From NCBI GenBank assembly GCA_029882975.1, contig JAOUJW010000005.1, forward strand, positions 166,828 to 230,827: 64,000 bases of DNA, in the 5' to 3' direction. Below, in pieces: positions 46,286 to 54,202 of this stretch. The stretch comes from Gammaproteobacteria bacterium (GTDB lineage Bacteria > Pseudomonadota > Gammaproteobacteria > SZUA-152). The translations under genes were made by a program, and so were the position numbers. Below the pieces are notes generated by a model. The model searched no databases. It had not been told where the DNA came from and worked only from the letters and a program-made list of their open reading frames with translations. Numbering within the stretch: position 1 is the stretch's first letter; every line of letters starts with the position of its first letter.

Positions 46286-47632
46286 CTAAGATGCAGGCAG
46301 AAAATCGATGGGATATAGTATGGTAATGGTGGGCACGCCGTCTTTAGCCCCAAAATTGAACTTCTTAACCCGTTCGACTATTTTGTCCAGTAGTTTCTTC
46401 GAATCCATATCCGTAGTTTCCACCTTACATTTTGTTACACTGCCGTCGGGCGCTATGGTTATTCTCAACACGACTTTACCCTGTAGTGTTGGGTTACTGC
46501 GCAGTTCACGGTTATAAATGCGGTACAACGCCGCTTTATACCGGTCAAACACAATTTGGATTTCCTCATCGGTACGGGCCGGTCCCGGTCCGTCGCTCAA
46601 GGGTCGGTCTTCTGCGGCTGCAGTTCCAATAGCGCTTTCTACACGAGAGAAGGCCACAGCACTGAGTTTATCGCCCGCACCTGCAACACTGCGACTTAGA
46701 CTGGAACTTTTAATACCACCACTGCCACTGGCGGCTTGGGAGGTCAAAATATTGCGACTTTGTTGTCGTGCTGTAGCACCGCTGGTATTCAAACTCGCTT
46801 CGGCGCCCAATTTGACATCATTCATATCATCTAACAAGTCTGCCAGATTGTTCTTAAACGCTAAGACACCTTTGTTTTCCACTTTTTTACGGGCGTCTTT
46901 ACGGTCTTTTTCTGTCGGTTTTTTCTTTAGTTCTTCAATCTTTTCCGGTTTCGGTTGCTGTTTCGGTTGCGGCTTAGGCTTGGGCTTTTTAATAAACTTC
47001 GCCAAACGTTCGGGAACTTTAATATTTTTTTTGTCCTGAATCGGAATGGTAATCATTGGAATCAATGCACCAAACAACAAAGATAACAGTAGAGCAATTA
47101 TTACGAAGTTTCGTGCTTTTTTCTCGTCTTCACCCTTTTTAGTCCAGGGCATGACCATTACGCGATAAGGTATCTCCCTGACTTCGCGCGTGACGACATA
47201 TTCATATTTGCTTTGTTCCTCCTGTTCCAATAACTCTTCGATGTCTTCCAGGAGAAAATTAACTGTAGTATTTTTTTCCTTTATTTGTTCAAGTATGGCT
47301 TCATGCTTATCCGTGACTTTTTTGATTCTACGTTCAAAAAAATCGGCTTTTTCGCGAAGATTCTGTAGATAACCTTTAACTTGTTCTTCGGTGGCAATAC
47401 CGTCCCAGAACAAATCACTGGCGCCTAACTCATTCAACTCATCCAGATTTCGGCATATATCGCTGACCAACTGAAACTTTTTGCGCTCGTCCTGAAAATC
47501 ATCCAGCTCATGATCGACGTTTTGAAGGTCCCCTTCAAGACGTATTATTTCTTCTTGATGCAGATGGACTTTATCGCGCAGCGCAGCGATTCGTTCTTCA
47601 AAATTTGTGCGTTGTTGTTGTAAAGCGCTCAC
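46286..47632 (-). CDS. TonB-like protein with AgmX/PglI C-terminal domain
   Basis: A 448-aa inner-membrane-anchored energy transducer. Residues 1-145 form a long cytoplasmic coiled coil (EERIAALRDKVHLHQEEIIR, REKADFFERRIKKVTDKHEA). One membrane helix follows (174-196, NFVIIALLLSLLFGALIPM), then a Lys/Pro-rich periplasmic stretch (KKPKPKPQPKQQPKPE) as in TonB, a flexible Ser/Ala region, and the C-terminal AgmX/PglI domain (about 360-448; LQGKVVLRITIAPDGSVTKC, FNFGAKDGVPTITILYPIDF). Comparable proteins couple TolQR-like motors to outer-envelope partners in the Myxococcus Agl-Glt and Nfs systems. The start is GTG, 14 nt after the second TolR-like gene. Confidence 0.87.
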   Translation of the reverse strand: MSALQQQRTNFEERIAALRDKVHLHQEEIIRLEGDLQNVDHELDDFQDERKKFQLVSDICRNLDELNELGASDLFWDGIATEEQVKGYLQNLREKADFFERRIKKVTDKHEAILEQIKEKNTTVNFLLEDIEELLEQEEQSKYEYVVTREVREIPYRVMVMPWTKKGEDEKKARNFVIIALLLSLLFGALIPMITIPIQDKKNIKVPERLAKFIKKPKPKPQPKQQPKPEKIEELKKKPTEKDRKDARKKVENKGVLAFKNNLADLLDDMNDVKLGAEASLNTSGATARQQSRNILTSQAASGSGGIKSSSLSRSVAGAGDKLSAVAFSRVESAIGTAAAEDRPLSDGPGPARTDEEIQIVFDRYKAALYRIYNRELRSNPTLQGKVVLRITIAPDGSVTKCKVETTDMDSKKLLDKIVERVKKFNFGAKDGVPTITILYPIDFLPAS

Positions 47633-47646
47633 TCAAATTACCCGAA

Positions 47647-48141
47647 TCAACTCTGTTTGCCTTTTTGCAAAACCGCCATGGAAATTTTCTCATAACCGGC
47701 ATAGGTACTGCTGGACATTATCTTTTTCAATATCTTAAAGGGAATGGTTTTGTGTGCCAGTATGGTCACCTCGCTGCTCTCTGATATGGCTTTTGTGCTT
47801 GTCCCGATTACATTTCCCTTTATTTCCATGAGTTTTTCACGCAGCGCTATAACAATTTCTTTACTGGCAATGACCTCACTCATCGCCACCACCTGCTCAC
47901 CCTGCACAATAACGAAGTCCGGTGTTACTAAAATGACTACTGTTTCCCTAGGTTTGGTTTCAACAACGGAATCGGGTAAGGTAATTTGTTTAGGTGGCTC
48001 CAACACTTCACTGCTGCCGGAGTTCACCAATAGAAAGAATACCAAAATAGTAAACACATCCATCAAGGATGTAAGATTCATGCCCGGAATACCTTTCTTA
48101 TGGTTGCGGGCCATGCGTTTCATGCGCCGGGTATTTTTCAT
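47647..48141 (-). CDS. TolR/ExbD-like motor subunit 2
   Basis: A 164-aa protein with a short basic N-terminus, one membrane helix and a periplasmic domain. The helix region MNLTSLMDVFTILVFFLLVN contains the Asp that in ExbD/TolR lines the proton path. The periplasmic part (QITLPDSVVETKPRETVVIL...) has the ExbD fold pattern. It overlaps the preceding TolR-like gene by four bases (ATGA), so equal, coupled synthesis is expected. It differs clearly from its neighbour, matching the AglQ/AglS-type arrangement of two TolR proteins with one TolQ. Confidence 0.88.
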   Translation of the reverse strand: MKNTRRMKRMARNHKKGIPGMNLTSLMDVFTILVFFLLVNSGSSEVLEPPKQITLPDSVVETKPRETVVILVTPDFVIVQGEQVVAMSEVIASKEIVIALREKLMEIKGNVIGTSTKAISESSEVTILAHKTIPFKILKKIMSSSTYAGYEKISMAVLQKGKQS

Positions 48142-48641
48142 GGCGCCTCGCCTATAGACATATCCGGAAACAGGGCTATTTTCTGCGTTTCGGCCGACTC
48201 CGCTCCTTCCGCCGGCGGTATCTCGTAACTTCTCACCACATCCATTATGCGAACCATTTTTTCGTATTCAATATCAGGTTCCAGCATGATGGTAGCATCG
48301 GTTTTATCGGGGTAGTTGTTCTTTATTTTTTGCAAATAATCGGATAAGCGTTGCACATCATATTTTTCTTCTTCCACATTGGGCAACACGGCAACAATAC
48401 CTTTACCGTTACCAATTTCCAGTTTTTTTGCTCTGACGATGACCTCTATGGTGACTTTGGCTTTGTCATCCGAGCCGGCAGCCGCTCCCGCCGGAAGATT
48501 GAGTTCCATAATAGTGATTCGAGAAAACACGGCGGAAATGAGCAAAAATGGAATTAACACAACCATCAAGTTGAGGAAGGTTGTGATGTCCATTTCCGGT
48601 GGCTCTTTACTCTTAGCCTTGTAATGATGTCTTCGTGACAT
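48138..48641 (-). CDS. TolR/ExbD-like motor subunit 1
   Basis: A 167-aa inner-membrane protein of the ExbD/TolR family. The membrane segment PEMDITTFLNLMVVLIPFLL carries the family helix; here the position usually holding the proton-path Asp reads N in TFLNLMVVL, while an Asp lies a few residues earlier (MDITTF). This suggests the two TolR-like subunits differ in function. The periplasmic domain contains the ExbD-like segment YPDKTDATIMLEPDIEYEKM. It lies 82 bp after the TolQ-like gene. Confidence 0.86.
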   Translation of the reverse strand: MSRRHHYKAKSKEPPEMDITTFLNLMVVLIPFLLISAVFSRITIMELNLPAGAAAGSDDKAKVTIEVIVRAKKLEIGNGKGIVAVLPNVEEEKYDVQRLSDYLQKIKNNYPDKTDATIMLEPDIEYEKMVRIMDVVRSYEIPPAEGAESAETQKIALFPDMSIGEAP

Positions 48642-48723
48642 AGTCTATTGTCCGCCTTTCTAAGGCCTCAACCTGATGGGCCTAAAACATATAGCGTTGT
48701 TAACACAGTTATTGCTGCGTAGA

Positions 48724-49371
48724 TTACGCGGCGTCGCGTTTTGCCATTTTAGAAATAACACTTAGAGTTTTAACAGACGCCATTTCCAGACTGTCAACGA
48801 TTTCACCGGTTTTGGCAGTCAAAACCACGTAAAAAACCAATAAAGGAATACCTGACATCAAGCCAAAGGCTGTGGTGTTCATTGCCACGGAAATACTGGC
48901 GGACAACAAGTCGGCCTTCTCGGCAGGATTGGCATTAGCCACCGCCGTAAACGCTTCAATCAACCCCATGATGGTACCTAACAGACCCAACAAAGTGGAA
49001 ATATTGGAAAACAACGCCACGTAAGGTGTGCGTTTTTCTAACTGAGGAATAATCTCCATCATGGTTTCTTCCATCGCTATTTCAATATCGTCACGACGGC
49101 GAACCGCACCCTGCATCTCCAATCCGGCGTTGAGCAAATGACTGATTGTGGAATTATTGTTTTCAGTCATGGTACGAGCCTGATCAAAATCGCCTTTCAT
49201 CAGTACGGGATGTAATTCTTCCCACATTGAACGATTGGCTTTTTTCACCATACTCAATTTTAGATAGCGTTCGATCGCGATGGCTAAACCCAACGCAAAA
49301 ACAATCAAGATGGGATACATAAATAACCCACCGGTTTGAAAAAATTTGATTATCGCCAATAAAAAATCCAT
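48724..49371 (-). CDS. TolQ/ExbB/MotA-like proton channel subunit
   Basis: A 215-aa inner-membrane protein of the MotA/TolQ/ExbB family. It has three membrane helices: one near residues 15-30 (FMYPILIVFALGLAIAIERY), one in the conserved motif region TPYVALFSNISTLLGLLGTI followed by MGLIEAFTAVA, and one near 160-180 (AFGLMSGIPLLVFYVVLTAK). With the two TolR-like proteins it should form a PMF-driven motor complex. The order TolQ-TolR-TolR-AgmX on one transcript is the reason to compare the cluster with AglRQS. Confidence 0.9.
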   Translation of the reverse strand: MDFLLAIIKFFQTGGLFMYPILIVFALGLAIAIERYLKLSMVKKANRSMWEELHPVLMKGDFDQARTMTENNNSTISHLLNAGLEMQGAVRRRDDIEIAMEETMMEIIPQLEKRTPYVALFSNISTLLGLLGTIMGLIEAFTAVANANPAEKADLLSASISVAMNTTAFGLMSGIPLLVFYVVLTAKTGEIVDSLEMASVKTLSVISKMAKRDAA

Positions 49372-49380
49372 TGCCCGCTC

Positions 49381-49704
49381 CTACTCGACCACTGAAATTG
49401 AATAAAAATCCAGTTCGCGCTCGAATACTTCTTTGTCCACTGGTTTCATTTTTTCGTTTAACAAACTAGAGGAAAGACTGTTCTCTACTCCAATTTCGGA
49501 ACTTTTCCATGGCACAATAAACAACGATTTGGGTGCTTCCTTGTTTCCCACAATGGAAATACCGGACAATGATTTAGCCTCGGCCTCTTTTTTTGGTTTT
49601 TTGTCTTTGGCAAAAACCGATGAACTCATAATGGCTGTTGCTAACAGCGTGATGAGCACCCATGCTGCTGTATTAAATACTGTGTTGTTTTTATGTTTCG
49701 CCAC
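49381..49704 (-). CDS. Small exported protein of the motor cluster
   Basis: A 107-aa protein with a signal peptide (FNTAAWVLITLLATAIMSSS, cleavage near VFA) and a short mature part rich in Lys and Glu at first (KDKKPKKEAEAK) and then beta-prone (FIVPWKSSEIG, LDFYSISVVE). I do not recognise the family. It sits nine bases before the TolQ-like gene and 12 after the TPR lipoprotein, so it is an integral part of the operon and probably a periplasmic partner of the motor. Confidence 0.75.
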   Translation of the reverse strand: MAKHKNNTVFNTAAWVLITLLATAIMSSSVFAKDKKPKKEAEAKSLSGISIVGNKEAPKSLFIVPWKSSEIGVENSLSSSLLNEKMKPVDKEVFERELDFYSISVVE

Positions 49705-49716
49705 TTCACTCTGCCT

Positions 49717-50673
49717 TTACATTCTGCTTTTTACGTCCGCGATCCAGATTTTCATCTTGTCATCTTCCGGTTTGGCGCTAGCGTAAATCTCATAGTTTTC
49801 CAATGCACACGCCAAATCGTTGAGGTAAATATCACATAAAACACCCAAATTCCGATTAGCCGGCCAGAAACCCGGGAAATTTTCTAATAACTTTTCATAC
49901 ACTTTCCTGGCTTCTGCGTATTTGCCCAACTGACGATAAACGATCGCTAACTCATTATTGGCGACCGGATGGATATCATTCAGTTTTAATGCCTGTTCAA
50001 AGCTCTCCAATGCTTTTTCCATTTCACCTAATTTGGCATACGCTATTCCCAAATTAATGTACGGTGCCGTGAATCCGTTCAACTTTGTCAGCAGTCCTTC
50101 AATTAGTACAATGGCTTCTTGATACTTTTCCTGCTGTAACAAGCTTGTAGCCGTTTCAAACTGGCGTTTTACTGCTGCATCCACAGATAGATTTTCGGCA
50201 ATTTGTATAATTCCTTTAGGTACACATTCCTGTCCAACAGCTTGATCAGATACATTATTTTTACCTACACCCGTGGCAGGGTTTTGGTTTGCAGCGGAGG
50301 CTTGATCCAGGTGCCTTTGTGTACTTACAGTTGGGTTGGGTCGGACATTGGTGTCTGTAGGCGGAGTCGCCACATTTACTCCTGGTGCAGTCGTTCCATT
50401 GGTTTTATTACCATTCACATCCACTCCCGGAACCTGACCCGGTACAGCGGCAGTTGCGGTTGGTACCACGTCTGGACATTCCGGTGTCACGTTCAGTTTT
50501 TTTGGATTTTCATCCGTCGCTTCCTGCAGCGGCACTTGGACAACAGCCTTCTTTACCGGTACCACAGGAGCACTGATACACGACCACAAACTGACTGTTA
50601 CCGAAATAATCATTACAGCTCGGGCGTAAACTTTTATCTTTGTCCAGTAACTGATGTCTGTCTTAATACTCAT
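49717..50673 (-). CDS. TPR lipoprotein of the motor cluster (318 aa)
   Basis: The signal peptide ends in LWSC with Cys32. A Pro/Thr/Val-rich linker (about 45-150) leads to four TPR units near the C-terminus (AINLGIAYAKLGEMEKALES-like repeats, then HPVANNELAIVYRQLGKYAE and PANRNLGVLCDIYLNDLACA). It should sit on the inner face of the outer membrane or on the periplasmic face, holding partners. In the Agl-Glt and Nfs systems TPR lipoproteins occupy the equivalent place. It starts 163 bp after the 1121-aa TPR gene. Confidence 0.82.
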   Translation of the reverse strand: MSIKTDISYWTKIKVYARAVMIISVTVSLWSCISAPVVPVKKAVVQVPLQEATDENPKKLNVTPECPDVVPTATAAVPGQVPGVDVNGNKTNGTTAPGVNVATPPTDTNVRPNPTVSTQRHLDQASAANQNPATGVGKNNVSDQAVGQECVPKGIIQIAENLSVDAAVKRQFETATSLLQQEKYQEAIVLIEGLLTKLNGFTAPYINLGIAYAKLGEMEKALESFEQALKLNDIHPVANNELAIVYRQLGKYAEARKVYEKLLENFPGFWPANRNLGVLCDIYLNDLACALENYEIYASAKPEDDKMKIWIADVKSRM

Positions 50674-50836
50674 ACTTACTCACCTGGGAACGACCGGATT
50701 ACCATTGAATCCGTATTTCCCATTAGTTCCCCTTATCAATCCGTCTCGATTACTTTTTTCAAGACATATCATCGGCCTGTTGCTATTACCGCAACATCTC
50801 GCGCTTTGCTCCGGGATTCAGTGCTGCCTGCTGCCG

Positions 50837-53800
50837 TTATTCCGTAACGGTGTTTTTTTCTACCGCATCCTGCGACTTGACTGGCTCAACATCGGCTTCC
50901 GTATTACCGTCAGACACCTTGGCAGGGGCGGTCTCAGCCGCTGCCGGGTTCTCACTGGAAACCGAGGTCGCCCCCTCGCTGCCCCCAACACCGGCCTGTG
51001 CTTTCGCAGGTGCGGCTGGTTCACTCGCAGCGTTGGATTCCACCGGATTAATGACTCCGGCTTCACCAGGGTTTTCCTGAACTGTCTCACCCGATGGTTG
51101 CGCTACCGCTTCTGGCGGTGTTACGCCGGAACCGGCTGACTTATCAGGATTTTCGGCGGGGTTTGACTGCTGCTTTAAGACTTTCTTTGGCTTTTGTGAC
51201 ACATATCGAAAAACGTTTAGATCTGCGATAAATCCGGTACTTTCTTCCGGTTTTCCGTAACGAGCCGGTAAGAGTTTTGCTAATTTGGAAATACTATTAT
51301 CGATCCAACGACTGTAGATACCTATACGAAGCAATTCGATATTTTTTTCATGTACGGATATTGCCTTTTCTTCAAATGGAAAGGCTTGTTCTTCCAGAGC
51401 CAATACAAACTCTTCCATCTCCAACTCATTTAGCCCTTTAGGTTTTTCGGATTCCAGCAAGGAGCGACTAAAATTGTAATAGATCTCTCCTATATAGAAA
51501 GTGGAAGCTGCAGTCACATCAGCCACCTGATAATCGGTTAACCGCGAAAAGGTACTGACCAATCGTTTCATGAATTTTTGCTTGTTCTTCATACTGGTTT
51601 TCAAAGGATTGGTCAGTTTGATGGCAGCAAACTCGTCAAACTCCGGCTCTGTCAATATCAGCGAGGCCGTAGCGGCCAGATATTTGGTACGGTCAGTGCG
51701 TTCATCACCCGATCGCGCATCGGTCGTTATGATGGTTTTGAGTGTCTTATGATAATTGCTTATATCGTTTCTTAATTTGTATATAAGAGCGATTTTATTC
51801 CACGTCTCCAGCGCAAATTCCACCGGCTTGGGAAATTTGTCCACAAAAGCTTGATACAAGCGCAATGTGTTGTTTTGATCCTGGGCTTTTTCATACATTT
51901 CAGCCGCAATCAACCAGGCTTCTCGAATCAATTCCGGATCTTCCGTATCCGCTGCAACTTGCTCAAATTCTTTTGCTGCCAGATCGTATTTGTTCAGCTC
52001 TTTATAAACAAATGCGATTTTCTTAGTGACATCTTTCTGTAACTCATGCTTGGGGAAGTTCTTTCGAAACGCCAATAGCACCTGTGAGGCCTGTTCGTAG
52101 TTTTTGATTTGTATTAACACGGCAGCGGCATCGTATTCGGCGGACTCCCGAATCTTGGAATCGGGTGCCACAGCGGCAATTCGCAGAAAATGACGTACCG
52201 CTTCCGTGAACAGTTCTTTTTCCTTTGCCTGCTCACCTTGCTTGTAAATGGATGCCGCAAGGTTGTCCAACAGTTTGGGGCGGTCCTTGTGTTTGCTGTC
52301 AGTGGATTTTAGTACGGCTACATAACCTTCTTCCGCATCGACGAAGTTACCCAAATCAAAAGAAGCGTGTGCCACCACCAACCAGGCACCGCGAACTAAA
52401 CTGGTTTCGGCTTTGGGATACTCCTTAATTAAGCGTCGTCCCACTTTGACAGCAAGCGGTAAATCGCGCATTTGAAAAAGATCATCGGTTGCTGCCGCCA
52501 AAACCAAAGTGGCTTTTTCATGCTTGGGAAAGACATCAACCATACGCAGTGAACTGCGGATAATTTCCCGTTTGACGACACCAATTTGCGCCGGAGGAGC
52601 AACCTTTAGGTATTCTCGGTGTGAAAATATGGCCGCATAGGCCGCTTTATGCGACTTCGTGTTTTGTGGATAATCATACGCGGTTCGTTCATACTCCGTT
52701 GCAGCCAGATTGAAGTCTTTGTTTTCCAAATACAAATCCGCCAACTGATAGTTGATCTCCGGTGATTTTTCGTCTTTTGGAAAAGACTGCAAGAATTCCT
52801 GGTACCAACGCGATGCCTCGGCGAAATTCTCAGCCTGATTTTTCTTAAATTTCTTGTTTTGATACAGCGAATGGTAATGATTGGCCAAATCCACCAAGTT
52901 GGTTTTCAAATAACCCAATACATCAGGATATTCTTCTCGGTTAAAGTAGTTCCAATATTCTGCCTTTAACCCGTAAGTCGATGCAAATTGCTTTTTCGCA
53001 TCAATAACCAGACGCGGAAATCCGCCTTTCATATACACGTCTATCACCCGCATGCTAAAGTGCGGCGATACCCTGTGAAAGGGATTGGATTCAATAAAAG
53101 CGTTGTAAGTAGCCGCAGCGTCGCTATATCGTCTTTTTCCAAAATAGAACTCGGCCAGATGTTTGTATACGCCATCTTCGTACTCACGCGAGCCGAATTT
53201 GGCAAAGTAGTCCTTGATGGCCTCAGCGCCACCCAGATTGGAAAAGCTTAAACTGATTACTCGAAATGTATCCTCTACACGCTTTTTCTCAATTTTGTCA
53301 TTCGTCTGATCAAAATCATAACCAATAGATACTTTGTAGTCTAAAAGTGCAATAAACTTTCGCAGCGCCTCTTCGTACATATCCTGCTTATAGAAAGTCC
53401 ATCCCATCTTATACAAGGCACGTTCGTAGTAAACCGTTCCAACGCCCATTTTTAAAACCAAACCATAGGCATCTTCGGCATCCAGAAATTTTTTGCGAGT
53501 AAAATAGTACTCGCCTCTGCGGAAGTGAACTTCATCGTTGTAACGGGAGTTGGGAAACTGCTTTACCAGGCGGTTCATCACTTCCATAGCTTCATCCACC
53601 TTACCCACTTCTTCGTAAGCTCGCGATAATTGATAGAGCACTTGGTCGTTACGTTCGTACAAGGGATATTTTTTCAGCAGTTTCTTGTACAGAGCAATCG
53701 CCTGCTCCGCACTGGAATTTTGCAAATCCACACCGGCCTCTCCCTTGGGCAACACCTCATTGGGATTCAACTTGGACGGAGGAAGTTTTTCACTGGCCGT

Positions 53801-54202
53801 GGCGCTCTTCTCAAAGGCTTTTTCTGCCTTAGAATCTTTGCGAGGCTGTTTCGGTTTAGAAATTTGTTCGGAGTCCGTAATAGACTGTGCACGGGTGGTT
53901 ACACTGGGTGCATCTTTCTCCAACTCCGCGGTAGCCCCAAAGTCCTTCTCAATTTTTAAGTCGGCCAGACGCCGCAATGCTTCCGGAGTCATGGCAGATT
54001 CAGGAGTCTGTTCTAAAAACTTTTTATACCCCTCCATGGCTTTTTCCAAGCCACCTTCCACCTTTACATCTTGTAGTTCTAGACGTATAGACGCCAATTC
54101 AGCAATGGTTCCTTGTTCTTCAACAGTGGCGCAGGAAGACAGGAATGCAGCCAACAAGGCAATAACAGGAAGACAGCGTAATGTCTTGATTGAATTCTCC
54201 AC
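50837..54202 (-). CDS. Very large TPR lipoprotein (1121 aa)
   Basis: A lipoprotein with lipobox LSSC (Cys24) and a mature part made mostly of tetratricopeptide-type helical repeats from about residue 165 to 830 (for example YERNDQVLYQLSRAYEEVGK, RYNDEVHFRRGEYYFTRKKF, EYERTAYDYPQNTKSHKAAY). The C-terminal 110 residues are low complexity (Pro/Ala/Glu/Val). The start is GTG 54202 directly abutting the stop of the preceding TPR gene, so the two are translated together. Its size and repeat content recall the giant TPR proteins of gliding-type machineries; it would span much of the periplasm. Confidence 0.85.
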   Translation of the reverse strand: MENSIKTLRCLPVIALLAAFLSSCATVEEQGTIAELASIRLELQDVKVEGGLEKAMEGYKKFLEQTPESAMTPEALRRLADLKIEKDFGATAELEKDAPSVTTRAQSITDSEQISKPKQPRKDSKAEKAFEKSATASEKLPPSKLNPNEVLPKGEAGVDLQNSSAEQAIALYKKLLKKYPLYERNDQVLYQLSRAYEEVGKVDEAMEVMNRLVKQFPNSRYNDEVHFRRGEYYFTRKKFLDAEDAYGLVLKMGVGTVYYERALYKMGWTFYKQDMYEEALRKFIALLDYKVSIGYDFDQTNDKIEKKRVEDTFRVISLSFSNLGGAEAIKDYFAKFGSREYEDGVYKHLAEFYFGKRRYSDAAATYNAFIESNPFHRVSPHFSMRVIDVYMKGGFPRLVIDAKKQFASTYGLKAEYWNYFNREEYPDVLGYLKTNLVDLANHYHSLYQNKKFKKNQAENFAEASRWYQEFLQSFPKDEKSPEINYQLADLYLENKDFNLAATEYERTAYDYPQNTKSHKAAYAAIFSHREYLKVAPPAQIGVVKREIIRSSLRMVDVFPKHEKATLVLAAATDDLFQMRDLPLAVKVGRRLIKEYPKAETSLVRGAWLVVAHASFDLGNFVDAEEGYVAVLKSTDSKHKDRPKLLDNLAASIYKQGEQAKEKELFTEAVRHFLRIAAVAPDSKIRESAEYDAAAVLIQIKNYEQASQVLLAFRKNFPKHELQKDVTKKIAFVYKELNKYDLAAKEFEQVAADTEDPELIREAWLIAAEMYEKAQDQNNTLRLYQAFVDKFPKPVEFALETWNKIALIYKLRNDISNYHKTLKTIITTDARSGDERTDRTKYLAATASLILTEPEFDEFAAIKLTNPLKTSMKNKQKFMKRLVSTFSRLTDYQVADVTAASTFYIGEIYYNFSRSLLESEKPKGLNELEMEEFVLALEEQAFPFEEKAISVHEKNIELLRIGIYSRWIDNSISKLAKLLPARYGKPEESTGFIADLNVFRYVSQKPKKVLKQQSNPAENPDKSAGSGVTPPEAVAQPSGETVQENPGEAGVINPVESNAASEPAAPAKAQAGVGGSEGATSVSSENPAAAETAPAKVSDGNTEADVEPVKSQDAVEKNTVTE

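Noticed and set aside
50820..50840. Hairpin CCGTTA/TAACGG over the stop of the 1121-aa TPR gene as a terminator
   Set aside because: Only 6 bp, no T-tract, and the next gene of the cluster follows in the same direction.
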